Shown one piece after another: positions 45,829 to 57,250 of a stretch of DNA of 64,000 nucleotides. A program made the translations under genes and the position numbers. The notes under the pieces are model-generated. The model saw only the letters and a program-made list of their open reading frames with translations. It was not told the origin of the DNA and ran no database searches. The DNA is from Plantago ovata (lineage: Eukaryota > Streptophyta > Magnoliopsida > Lamiales > Plantaginaceae). Where the stretch lies: contig CM051455.1 in assembly GCA_028274465.1 (NCBI GenBank), positions 124,035,462-124,099,461 on the forward strand, in the 5' to 3' direction. How positions within the stretch are numbered: position 1 is the first letter of the stretch; each line of letters opens with the position of its first letter.

Positions 45829-48800
45829 ATGGATGGTGTTCGTGGTAAGAGGAAGCTGGGTGAGGTGAACAATCCAACACGGAAATCACCTAGAATTAGT
45901 GCTTTGTGTTCGCCGGAGAAGAAAACGAAGTCAAGTAGTAGTGGTGCAAACAGTTCGCCTGAGAAGAAAACTAAAATATCTAGTGTTTCAGGTAGGTTTT
46001 TCTGCACTTTTGTTTTGTGTTTTTGTTTTTATTAACTGTCCATGTTTTGTTTATTTATTGTCCATGTTTTGTACATTATTGTCCATGTTCTGTATATGTT
46101 CTTAATTGGTCTTATGTTTGCATATAGACATGGTGGTAGAGAAGAATTGTATTGTACATAATTGTCTATGTTTGTTGTGTTTTTGTTTTAACTGTCTATG
46201 TTTTGTTCCTCTACTGTCTATGTTTTGTACATTAGTGTCCATGTTCTGTATATGTTCTTAATATCTCTTATGTTTGCATATGTAGTGGCAGAGAAGAAAT
46301 CTAGGCATAATTCTGGGAAGATATTTAGACTTCAAGATTTGGGACCTGGAGAAGAAGGAAAGCTTAATTATATCCGTGTTGAAAGGGATGACGGTGTTAT
46401 TTTTAAGATGATGGTGACTCCTTGTCAGCCAAAGAAGGTAAAGGAGTTGATGGAATCTTTAACTTTGGCGCAGAAGAGGGATGTTGAAGAGATTGGATTT
46501 GGTGGGTTGGGTATGATGGCTGCTGAATCTGTCCCTCGGCTTTTAACTCCGTGGTTGGTTAATTTGCTCGATTCTGATTGTTATCATATCACCATTGGCG
46601 ATGCTAAGATTCCCATTTGTGGTGATGATGTGTTTGATCAGTTCATGCTTCCGCGTAATCCGGGTGTTGAAGTTCCAATGAGCTTTCAGCATGGGGGTAA
46701 TAAAGTTGATGCTGATTTGAGGGATGAGTTTGTACGTAGTTGCATGGATTGGGGGGCTGACATTAAAGGCAATATTGATAAAAGTGGTAAAAAAAGAATG
46801 AAGGAAGTAAAGCTTACGTGTGTTAAGAAGCGTTTGAAGGAGTTGACTGATGGTGGAGAAGAATTCAAGCGACTTTTTGTTTTATACGTATGTGGGTACT
46901 TCTTGTCGCCGACCCCTGCTGCTTTTGTGGATCAGAAACTCTTGGTTGCTGTTCAAGATGTGAGCAAGATCCAGATGTATGATTGGTGTGCGTTTGTTGT
47001 TGACAGACTTCAAAAAGCTGTTAAGACATTGAAGTCTAAAACAAACGACTATTGCATTGTTAGTGGTTGTGTGATGGTGCTCGTGTATTGCTACCTTCAT
47101 AGGTACAGATATTGTGGAGAAAGTGCTTCTACTGTTGTTCCATTGTGTAGGCATTGGACAGATGAAATCATTGGGGATAGGATTGCTTATGAGCGAAAAC
47201 ATGGAGGTTTTGGGAAGACGACCCGTGATAAGTGTTATCCTATTAACAAAATAAGAGTTGGTGATGGTCCAGTATTCTATATTCCTGCTGACAAGCTTAA
47301 GAAGAAGAAGCAGCCTGTTGAAGGTTCTGTTATGGTGAGTTTATTTTTTTATGCTATTTTTATTTTATTTTTTAACATTATTCAGAACATAGGCCTTTTC
47401 TTTAAAAACATAGGACTTAATGTTTAGAACATAGTTTTATATGTTTCTGACTAGCCGTTTGTTTTGTAGACTGCTGAGAAGTCTTGGGAGCTGTACATGA
47501 AGGATCAACAAGTTGCATTGCGTGCACATCTTGATAGGATGTATAAATGTGGTAACGTTGGCTTCGAGGTCCCTGATTGGAGTGATAAGTCTTTATCACA
47601 ACTTTCACAGAGTTTGGATTCTCAGAAGGGTTGGAGTGATCCTATCTTAATCGGGTTTGTTGATAGGATTTGTGCTGAATTGAGGGAGAAGATGATGGGA
47701 GTATATGCTGAGTCGCAACCTGATTCTTGGGTTAAGAAAAATCTTTGTGAAAGTGGAGATGAAGAGAATTTAAATTCTGTATCTGATGATGATGGTGAGA
47801 TTGATAAGGCAGAATTTGAATCTGTCAAAGTAGAAAAAAATGTTGATGTGTGTAGCATAGGGAGGCAAGTTGAGAAGGAGGTTGCTGATTTAGGTAATAA
47901 CAGTGAGAGTGATGAAGATGGTGGTGGTGAGAACAAGGGGACTGGAGTGGATGAAGCTGGAGTTGGTAATGAGGAGGAGAAGATGGGAAATGTTGGTGAT
48001 GACATAGGTCATGATGGTGATAACATAGCCAATGAAGGTGATAACATAGTTTTGACGCCTGTTGCTGATTCTGCTGTTGATGTGATTGATGATTCTCCTG
48101 TTGATGTAGAGTTTATAGGTCGTGTAGAGAAGACGGATGATGATGCTGACAATGTTGTTTTGAGGCCTGTTGATGTAATTGTTGATTTCTGTTTTGATTA
48201 TCTTGGGTGTACAATTAATGATTGTGGCGCTGTTGGTGAGGATTGTGTTATGGGTTCGAAAATGATGAGGAATATGGTCAAGTATGTGAAGGACATGAGG
48301 ACATTAAGGAAACAAGTTGCGGATTATGCATTTTTCATGTCCGAGAATTCGAGGTTACTTTGTTTTCTTTCTTTCTTTTTTCTTTCTTTTTTTTTTTATG
48401 TGTTCTCTCGTTCTTTTTTATGTGTTTTTTTGTTCTTATACTCTGTTTATATGAACAGGTATGATGGGTGTGAACATTTTGTGAAGTTTTCGAGGACATT
48501 TTGGATTTCTGCGGAGGAGATACGCACGATGTGCTATCAGACGAAGATTCTGAATTCTGTTGTTGATTGCTGGGTTGCAAATCTAAATTACAGTGAGGGG
48601 CTTACAAGGAATGATGGGGAGACTCAGCGTCTGTGGTTCACTACCAGCATTTCGGTTCGTATTTTTTTCTTTTAAATTTGTTTGTATTATATTTTTCTAC
48701 TCTTTTGTTGTATTGTGCAATGTTTTTTTATGTTATCTTTGTATGTGCAGACTCCATGGGCAATGCTAGCGAAAGTATTTGATGATGAAGCACTAAAATT

Positions 48801-50160
48801 GTACAAGCAAAGGGGTCATCAGCAGTTTGTTGATGATTTTCAATCAACGTTGGAGTATGCCTTGAAAGTAGTCCCCGGGAGAAAATTAATTGACTTGAAG
48901 ACTGTCAAGATGGTATGTTTTGTTGTTTATATTTGTTATTATTTCTAAGATCATAATAGTTCTTGCTACTCTTTAATTTTTTTTGTTGTTTGTAGTTCTT
49001 TTTCCCATTGGTGTTTGAGGATCACTACACTTGCTATGTAGTCAATATGGATAAGAAGAAGATTCAGTATCTTGACAATAGGGAGACTTCGGAAGAGTGG
49101 GTCAATGCCTTCTCTGGGGCCTTGGTATGTTTTCTTAAACATAGTAGTTTCTAGTGTAAACATAGGCAATATACTTGAAAACATAGCAGTTTCTAGTGTA
49201 AACATAGGCAATATGTTTTCTAAAACATAGCAGTTTTCTAGTGTAAACATAGGCAATATGCTTCAAAACATAGGCAATATGCGTGAAAACATAGCAGGTT
49301 CTAGTGTAAACATAGGCAATATGTTTTCTAAATCATAGCAGTTTCTAGTGTAAACATAGGCAATATGCTTCAAAACATAGGGTATATTATATAAAACATA
49401 GAGTATTATTTTTTTGAACATTTATATTGAGTTTCTTTTTTTTTTTTTAGCGTCATCATTTCAGCATCTTCCTTACGAAGAACAACTATCGCCCTGATGG
49501 TGAATTGGTCAAGGAGTTTGTGCTTGAGAAAATTGCATTTTCTTGGATCAAGACCGAAAAAGACACAAATGATTGTGGTGTGTATTTGATGAAACACATG
49601 CAGATGTTTTATGGGCAGAAGTTTGATTGTAATTTTAAGGTAATTTTTTTATTTCGTCTAAGATGTTTGTCAATATTTTCAGCCATAGGCATACCTATGT
49701 TCTAACTTAGCGTTTTGTTTGTGTTTTTTTGTTATTTTAGCCTGCTGCAAGGCGCGTTTTCAGAGCTGAGATTGTTGCCTCTCTTTGTTTGAGTGATTTA
49801 AACAAGTGTCGTTCATCTTTGCGGAGAAAAGTGGACAAGTTTGTTAAGACGAAGGATTCCATTTTGTATAGAGGTGTAAATCCACGACTGTTGAATTCTG
49901 AGTTGGTGAAGGTTTATGATGCTGTTAGGAAGGAATTAATGGAAAAAGAGGAGAAGATACGAGAAGAGAAGAGACTACAAAGGTTAGCTTTAGAGGCCGA
50001 AGAGGCAAAACAGCTTGAGGCTATGTTAGAACTGTCGAAAGTTGAGGCTGAAAAGATTGGGGAGAAAGTGGTTAATGAGGGCGAAGGTGATGACAGTTCA
50101 AATGACGATCATCTTCAAACGACAAATGAGTACTTCATTCAATCGAGGGGAAAGAAGTGA
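45829..50160 (+). CDS. Ulp1/C48-type cysteine protease gene of the MULE, 8 exons, 1063 residues
   Basis: Exons by eye: 45829-45991, 46286-47334, 47470-48353, 48459-48654, 48751-48912, 48996-49124, 49451-49639, 49741-50160; all introns are GT-AG and the frame stays open. Exon 1 is basic (GKRKLGE, EKKTK; likely nuclear). Exon 2 carries a domain like that found at the N-terminus of plant Ulp-like and mobile-domain proteins (IGFGGLGMMAAESVPRLLTP). Exon 3 is acidic. Exons 6-7 are the C48 domain: His828 (FEDHYTCYVV), Asp845 (IQYLDN) and Cys903 (TNDCGVYLMKHM); His-Asp spacing is 17, as in yeast Ulp1. The usual oxyanion Gln six residues before Cys is Glu897 here. Coiled-coil-like Glu/Lys-rich tail. 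Would cleave SUMO or a similar modifier if active. Its role in transposition is unknown. Confidence 0.85.
46030..46285 (+). repeat. Tandem duplication in intron 1 of the Ulp1-type gene, TCCATGTTTT motifs
   Basis: About 155 bases repeated: CTTATGTTTGCATAT occurs near 46113 and 46267, each followed by TGGYAGAGAAG, the start of exon 2. The first copy is a decoy exon start lacking the TAG acceptor. Units are full of TGTCYATGTTTTG, the reverse of AACATRG. Confidence 0.7.
49130..49425 (+). repeat. Minisatellite-like array in intron 6 of the Ulp1-type gene
   Basis: Five to six copies of a 40-45 base unit containing AAAACATAGCAGTTTCTAG and TGTAAACATAGGCAATATG, then two shorter copies. It lies entirely within the intron between the exon with catalytic His/Asp and the exon with catalytic Cys. 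Confidence 0.85.
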
Positions 50161-50305
50161 TTCTGGAATTGTGGATATATCATTGGTTGTAGTTAGCTTT
50201 AACGTTTTGGAATTGTGGAAATATTACTGATTCTGGAAATTGTGGACATATCATTGGTCGTAGTTAGCTTTAACATTTTGGAATTGTTGAAATATTACTG
50301 ATTTC
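50158..50305. repeat. Two tandem copies of a ~71-base unit after the Ulp1-type gene
   Basis: GATTCTGGAATTGTGGA with following TAGTTAGCTTTAACGTTTTG is repeated at about 50159 and 50230. It forms the probable 3' UTR. Confidence 0.7.
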
Positions 50306-50721
50306 TGGAAATTGTTGTAGGAATTGTTGATATTTTTGATTATTCTATGTTTCTGGAATTATTGTCTATGTTATCCCATATATATTCCATGTTTCTAGAA
50401 TTATTCTTCCCTGTATAGAAGTGCTTTGTACTTCTATTTATTTCCATCTTTTCTTAACATATTCTTATCTGATATTTTAGAACATGTGATATAGATTTTA
50501 GAACATGGCATGTTCTACAGTGAACATAGGCAATATGTCTGAAAACATTGTGTATTAAGAATTGAAGTTATGGCGTGGAACATGGTTAATACTTCTTAAA
50601 ACATAGACAAATTTTGCCAGAACATTTAACTGCATAAAAAATGAAGTTCCAAGTAAAAACTAGATATCATTTTCACATGTCAATATGATATTTGACAAAT
50701 AATATAAACTCAATACGATAA
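50306..50721. other. Spacer between the convergent MULE genes
   Basis: AT-rich, with AACATRG motifs at 50480-50600 (AGAACATGGCATGTTCTACA, GTGAACATAGGCAATATG). Presumably holds both polyadenylation regions. Confidence 0.5.
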
Positions 50722-53700
50722 TCACAACAAATATTTGTCTGGAGGTGGCGCCACAAACTCAGTTGTTTTCGGTTTCTTCCCTTTCCTTTCAAATTTGTTC
50801 TTCAATCTTTCTTTCTTCCTCCCCTTCGTGCTTGCAATCTGTGGGTCTAGAACAATAGGTTGTTCTGTAGTAGTTGATGCAGCACTAGTCGATGCAGGTT
50901 TAGTGTTGGGGCTGTCGGGTGCTTGTTCTTGTGGTCTTTCCGGGAACTTTGTTGTATTTATAATACTTAGTATGGCCTCCATGTCGCGTTTGTATCCATC
51001 TTCCAAAATCTTCCTTGCTTCCTGGTTCCCTTCTGACTTCAAGGTCATTTCTGTGTACCTCCTGTTCATTTTTTGTCTCCAAGCAATACATTCCTGCAGC
51101 ATTTTTAAGAACATGGACATATTTTTAAAAAACATAGACAATATTTCCATAAACATGGACTTATGCAGAAAATAGAGTTTTACCTCTGCATTAACATTTG
51201 TGCTTTTTGTACGGAGTACTCGGTCCCAGACTTTCTCTTTTAATGTTTTTGTCCAACGTTGGAGGATGTACTCATCAGGAATCCGTTTAATATCATGCTT
51301 ATCCAAGATACGGAGGCAGTGCTTGCAAAGCCATCCAACTTCTTCAAAGTGCCTACATCCACAACTGATTTCAATGCGACCTGTTGGGTGCTTTATGAAC
51401 ATAACAGTTGCAACATCGTCTAAATCGTCTTCTTTAATTACATCATACAACTTTTTGTCACCCAAGTCCATAGATAATGTTGCATTTGTTTCAAATGATC
51501 TACTGAACTCCTTTTGAAAGTACTTGAAAATTTTCAGTGTATACACCTGAAAAATTAAGAACATCAATTAAATATAATATATGCATAAATATATACTACC
51601 CATGTTTATGTAAAAACTATCCATGTTTCTGGAAATATTACCCATGTTTCTCAAAATATAAACAGATTATTACCCATGTTGCAGTATATTGAAAATTATT
51701 TTACCTCTGCAGCATGTTTCACTAAGCCGGAACGCACATATATTTTTGGTGACTGATAGGAGTTCTTGAATTCTTTGAGCGATTCGTTTGTTCGCCAACG
51801 GGTTATCATGGCATCAAACAATCTGAAGAATTGCGTCAGAGATGTGTTTTTGTTGGACTTGAATGAAATTGAGTTGTTTGTACTCTCACTTCGTTGCGAA
51901 GATAGGATGCCGGCTGAGAAGAATGTCTTGCTTAGTGCAGGGGACCACTTTTCCTTGATTGTGTATAATTTTTTGAACCATTTCTCATCTTGAAGATCAT
52001 ATATATCAACCATTCCAGCCCAATATTCTTCAAATTCTTCCTCATTGGAGAATCCATATAAGCACAAAGTGAAAGCATCATTGAAAGTGCTATCATGCCT
52101 TAGCCTTGCAACATTAGTTATGGCATTTTGGTAGAGATGCCACAAACACAGTCTGTGTCTTGTTTCATCACCAAACACCTGCGTAGTTGAGAAGATGACA
52201 TATATTTCTTAGAACATGGACAGTCTTACTGTGAACATGGAATTTTAGAACATGTAATATATCCTAACTACAACATGGTCAATCTTACTTAGAACATTGG
52301 AAATATTACAAACAACATAAATACCTGCAGAATAGCTTTGGATATAGCTTTATCTTGATCAGTGAATATTGTAACTGGCTTCTTTTTCCCCATTGACTTC
52401 AAGAACTCTTCCATAAGCCAGATAAATGATTCGGCACTCTCATTTGCAATGAAAGCGCATGCGAACATAACATTGTTCCAATGGTTATTTACGCCGACAA
52501 AAGGCGCACAAATTAAGCCATATTTGTTTGTTCTGAAGGTAGTGTCGAATATCATTACATCGCCATAAAGTTCATAATCATCCTTCAGAGATCAATTTTC
52601 AATGGATTAGACAAAGATTATATGAATTGCATGGCATATCAAGCAGATTTCCAGTGAATATTGAATAAAACATAGAAACTATTACTTGGAACATAGATAA
52701 TATTGCATAAAACATATAGATTACCTGCATCATAGAGTCTCTCCAGTATAGGCCGCATAATCTGCCTTTTTCATCCAACTTTTGGGTGTAATAAAATTGG
52801 GGATCCTCTTCTTGTCTTTGCTTTAGCATATCCAGCACATTCTGAGCATCTGCACCACCCATTTTCTTTGTTCTATATCTTGTTATGTAGTTGATATGGT
52901 CTCGTTTGATGTTTCCAACGTTCTCTTCTCCACCAGCGACCTCTACCATATAGTTGAATGCATCTGTAGGTCTCAGCATAGCTCTTTCCATTATCTCCAA
53001 CATCTCTGCCTTCTCATCTGTAAGTCAATATACATATGGATTAAGAACATAAAATATTAAGAACAGAACATAGGCATTATGTTCAAAAACATTGAAAGTT
53101 CTTCTTTGACCTGAAATTTTCCGTTCAGATCTGTGATAGTGGCTCCATTGGGGTCTTGTCAGGTTATGGGTATGATCAGTTATATGTGTGTCAACCACAT
53201 ACTTACTGATGTCATACAAGTACTTGATCCTCATTTGTGCTTTGCAATCTTTCTTCATAATAGTATTTTGCCTTCGCCTTTTTTTTACCATTTCACCTTC
53301 TTCATTCACTGCAGGGGATGGTGTGAGCATTGGGCTTTTTTCAATTTTTGGAAGTCCAGCACAACTACAAAGAAAGTACTTTTCTCGAATTTCGCCATCT
53401 TTTCCACGACGAGATGTTGCCTTCTTGAAAGAGAACCCTACGCTTTTAGCATGTCTTTTGTACAAGTCATGTAACTCATCAAAAGTTCCTGTGATGCCTT
53501 TCAAACTTCCACGGACATCAAAATCGTCACTAAGATTACTTGCATCTGTATGTTGGTAAACATAGCATAAAGAGTTTAGAACATGGCATGTTCTACTGTG
53601 AACATAGGCAATATGGTTGAAAACATAGACCACTAACAACATGGAAAGTATTACATTGAACATAGCTAATACTTATTGAAACATAGAATATACTTTTGCA

Positions 53701-54482
53701 GGTATTTTCATCATGAATTTTATGTTTTCATATTGGTCTGAAACAGAGCCTTGCATAAACATTGAGAACATGGCATACAGATTCAGAACATGGCATGTTC
53801 TACTGTGAACATAGGCAATTCGGCTGAAAACATAGAGCATTGAGAACATGGGAGGTATTACATTGAACATAGATAATACTTATTGAAACATAGAATATAC
53901 TTTTGCAGGTTATTTCATCATGAATTTTATGTTATCATGTTGGTCTGAAACAGAGCATTGCATAAACATTGAGAACATGGCATACAGATTCAGAACATGG
54001 CATGTTCTACTGTGAACATAGGCAATTCGGCTGAAAACATAGAGTACTGAGAACATGGGAGGTATTTCATGGAACATAGCTAATACTTATTGAAACATAG
54101 AATATACTTGTGCAGGTATTTCATCATGAATTTTATGTTATCATGTTGGTCTGAAACAGAGCATTGCATAAACATTGAGAACATGGCATGTTCTACTGTG
54201 AACATAGGCAAGTCGGCTGAAAACATAGAGCACTGAGAACATGGGAGGTTTTTTCATGGAACAGTGCATATGAATGTTATAAAACATAGATAAAGTTTGC
54301 CAGAACATGGAAATCATTTAACAGCAACAGAAATCAACCTATATACCTGTTTTTGAGGTCGTTGTGGTTGCAACAATGGTGGTAACATGAATTGAAGCAT
54401 CAGGAACATGTTCATCACCCCGAACAACAGGTTCACTATCCCCAGCAACAGGTTCTTCACGATTTGCTGCACAATCAAACAT
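50722..54482 (-). CDS. MULE transposase (FAR1/MURA type), 7 coding exons, 776 residues
   Basis: Exons by eye on -: 54482-54347, 53545-53111, 53017-52725, 52582-52325, 52178-51705, 51546-51184, 51093-50722; all GT-AG, phases match, no stop. Exon 2 encodes a FAR1-type DNA-binding zinc domain (FLCSCAG ... DCKAQ ... HTHNL). Exons 4-5 are the MULE transposase core: Asp301 (FDTTFRTNKYG), Asp363 (TIFTDQDKA), CLWH at 385-388, and an acidic Glu cluster at 420-425 before YW. RSESTNNS follows. Exon 6 has the SWIM finger with Cys594, Cys596, Cys606, His608. The tail is basic. It would cut and paste the element in the nucleus. A probable non-coding 5' exon ends with a GTAACG donor near 54651. Confidence 0.87.
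53560..54330. repeat. ~207-base tandem array in intron 1 of the transposase gene
   Basis: GGCATGTTCTACTGTGAAC recurs at 53585, 53792, 53999 and 54185 (spacing 207, 207, 186). Each unit has several AACATAG and AACATGG motifs. The array fills the intron between the first coding exon and the FAR1 exon. Confidence 0.88.
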
Positions 54483-54934
54483 CTAACAACAAATACAACA
54501 AATCAGGTATAAATTTAACATAATTGAATTATATATACGCTGATCTATCAGTTTTAACAAGCTTGCGACCACAAACAATGAGAACGACAAGCGTATGGGA
54601 TGAATCATGTACGTATGAGCTTTTTTAACAACGAGAACGATGAACGTTACCTGTACAGAAGCTACGTAGTCGATTTGGTGGTGATTCCGCGGCGGAACGG
54701 CGGTGATTGGTGGCGGCGGCGAGACGGAGATCGTCGGCTGCAGTTTCTCTCTCTAGCCGTTTTCTCTCTCTACCGGAAGAATTTCGCGATGAATGAGGAC
54801 GCGTTTGTTTTCTGCTATTAATATATGGTATATATAAGATCCATATTGTTATAACCCGGTTTTGACCCGGTTTCTAGCTTTTGGTTGGGTTGTGGGGTAT
54901 TTTTAGAAACTAGTAGTTGTTGGGGGTTGTTTTA
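54483..54934 (-). promoter_or_regulatory. 5' region of the transposase gene
   Basis: Contains a TATA-like TATATATACCATA on - near 54825-54837, a 5' UTR rich in GAGAG, and a likely untranslated exon whose CAG-GTAACG donor lies near 54651 with an acceptor TTGTTAG just before the ATG at 54482. Confidence 0.5.
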
Positions 54935-54991
54935 TAATTATGATAAATTGGTCTATAGGGTCTCTTTATAAGTATGGTCTCTCATGAGACT
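54935..54991 (-). repeat. MULE right terminal inverted repeat
   Basis: Reverse complement reads AGTCTCATGAGAGACCAT followed by ACTTATAAAGAGAC, matching the left end at 45367. Confidence 0.75.
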
Positions 54992-56465
54992 CAGTTTAGT
55001 GGGAAGTTGATGTACAAGTCGTGACATGGGTTTCTTGGAAGTTACCCACTTACTGGGTTAGAATTTACTGGAAGTAATATAATTTTACTGTATTACAGTT
55101 TAAAAAAAAAAAGAAATTACTTCCTCCGGTTTTATTCTTCACGGCAGCAGCAACTGTTTCGTTCGTCTCTGGCTTCGGCCTATTAAAAAAAAAAAAAATT
55201 GAGATTTGGAATCTCTGACTCATGAGACAACGATTGTATAAATTCGTAATGAAAGAAAACGTGATTGGTGAAGCTTGGAGCTCACTGGAATTTCGTCGGA
55301 TTTTAGAGCTCACGGGTTGTCGAACTTTCGGGCCAAAATTCGGTTTAACTTGCTCCCACTAATAAGGGTTATGATCCAAAGGGGTTAATTACAAGTTTCT
55401 TTAACTTTGGAAGTGTTTTGAATCTCTGAAATTCGAAAAATAAAGTATGGGACCTGTTTGAGTTTTTTCAGAGAATTTGGGGCAAGATTGTTGGTGAATT
55501 AGACTTAGTCTAGGGGCTGGAAACAATTTACATAGTGTAAAATTACCTCAATGCCCCTTAATGTTTAATTGCACTGTAAAACACCCAGAACTTGTTCTTC
55601 TTTGCACTTTGCCCCTGAAAACTTTAGAAGTCTCTCATTATCACCCAGAAATTAATATTTGTAATTTTGGAGATTTACAAATTAATATATTTTGGAAATA
55701 TATTATTATTTAATCCTTTAGAAGGTTGTAATAATTACTTGATATAATATTTTGACTCACATTAGGATTGACCTTGCATGTTAAGGGTCTGTTAAAGTTA
55801 TTTAATTTATGTAACTTTATTATTTATCCATTTTATGCATGAATAGGATAAAGCCCTTAAGTATTGCATGTGTAGGACACAAGTTATTTAATGCATGTTT
55901 AGGATCTTGGTCATATGTTTAAAATTACCCCAATATTTAAATGTACCCCAAGTTAAATTTTATGTCTTGGACTAGGTCTAAACGACGTCACCCATCATAA
56001 TTAAATGGTGCACTAATCCTTTTCGTTCGAGAGTATTTACACCCTAGTGTTTGCTCCGTTCTACGAGGCTAAGTCCTATTTATAGATGCATGGTAGCATT
56101 GTGTGATGGTTATGACTAACTTATCTATGTCTTGGCGCCCTAGCGTCGGAATAGTTTAAGGACGTCGGTCAAACTTGGTTTGACCAAACAATAGTTACTT
56201 GGAGTAATTGGTTTAGAGGCCTACCGGTTTATTTATTATAGCGGTTCAGCCCTATCTGGGGTTATAATAAAGTTAATGCGGATCTTGTCCACTATGATTG
56301 TATTTGGTATAATTCCGTGCTCTTTTATGTGGGGTCATTGAGTATGCTAAAATAGTGGGAGCTAAATATTGCTAAAGTCCATGTATATTTAGTTGCTGAT
56401 TATGATCATGAAATTTGCCTTAGTTTAATTTCATTCTTTATATTTACTTCTCTAGGTCAAGCAAA
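54992..56465 (+). other. Copia element C leader, continued
   Basis: About 1.5 kb without a gene, AT-rich, with A-runs at 55104-55114 and 55184-55198. Together with 45138-45366 it makes a leader of about 1.7 kb before gag, long for Copia. Confidence 0.6.
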
Positions 56466-57250
56466 ATGTCTAACCTATCCATCAAAAGCATCTTGGAGAA
56501 GCATGTTCTGACTGGGCCGAACTATCTGGATTGGATCCGGAATGTGCATTTGGTTCTCAGGCAAGAAAAAGTTGAGTATGTGTTGGACACACCTATCCCA
56601 GTCGCACCGACTGAAGCTGCTGCACTTGAGGACTATGATCCAGCTCCCCGCAAGAAGCATGTTGATGATGCTGCCAATGTACAGTCTGTCATGCTCGCTT
56701 CCATGAGCATGGAGATGCAGAGGCAACACGAGCATATGATGCCCTATGAGATGTTGGAGTATCTCAAGAGTCTCTTTGACTCTCAACCTAAGAGCCTCAA
56801 GTTTGACTTGCTGAAAGAGCTCTTAAGGTCCAGGCTCCAGGAAGGAGGCAACGTATCAGACCACGTTCTCAAAATGATAAGTATGATTGAAAAGCTAGCA
56901 TCTGTTGGCATATCATTTGAGAACAGTGTGTCTGCTGTGATTGTTCTCCAGTCACTCCCTGACTCGTTCTCGACGTTCATTGTGAACTTCAACATGAATG
57001 ATAAGGAGGTGACACTGTCGGAGCTCCACAACATGCTGAAGACTTATGGTCAGACCATAAGCAAAGGAAAGAGTGTTCTCATGGTGGGATCTACTTCAAA
57101 GACCGGTCCATGGAATGGTTCCAAGAACAGGTTCAAGAAGAAGAAGAAGGCTAAGGTTGGACCGAAGCCTCAAACACTCAAGCCCAAGGGAGGGGTGCAG
57201 AAGCAGGCAAAGGTTGCGAAGGATGCCTACCTCTATTGCAAGGCAAAGGG
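56466..57250 (+). CDS. Copia element C gag
   Basis: Starts [20 protein letters not shown] with an upstream stop. It is a UBN2-type Copia gag: [48 protein letters not shown] and [16 protein letters not shown]. The basic RFKKKKKAK tract precedes what is left of the zinc knuckle ([13 protein letters not shown], lacking most Cys). Near 57245 the frame must change to reach protease. Gag builds the particle. Confidence 0.88.

Larger units (their letters stand above)
45367..54991. mobile_element. Mutator-like element (MULE) with Ulp1-type protease and FAR1-type transposase genes
   Basis: About 9.6 kb between inverted ends sharing AGTCTCATRAGAGACC (16 of the first 18 bases; similarity continues with gaps for about 60 bases). 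Two convergent genes: a protease-like gene on + (45829-50160) and the transposase on - (54482-50722). Both give full open frames when spliced by eye. A clear 9-base target duplication was not found. ULP-carrying MULEs (Kaonashi type) are known from Arabidopsis and other plants; this looks like an autonomous member. It lies in the untranslated leader of Copia element C. Confidence 0.88.

Noticed and set aside
49130..49425. CRISPR-like array of repeats
   Set aside because: Unit and spacer are both repeated, it lies in a plant transposon intron and no cas genes are near.
45349..55001. 9-base target duplication of the MULE
   Set aside because: Flanks AGTTCGCAA and CAGTTTAGT match poorly at any boundary shift tried by eye; not claimed.
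55184..55215. A-run with upstream sequence as a possible SINE
   Set aside because: No A/B box or flanking duplication visible; just as likely a simple A-rich leader stretch.
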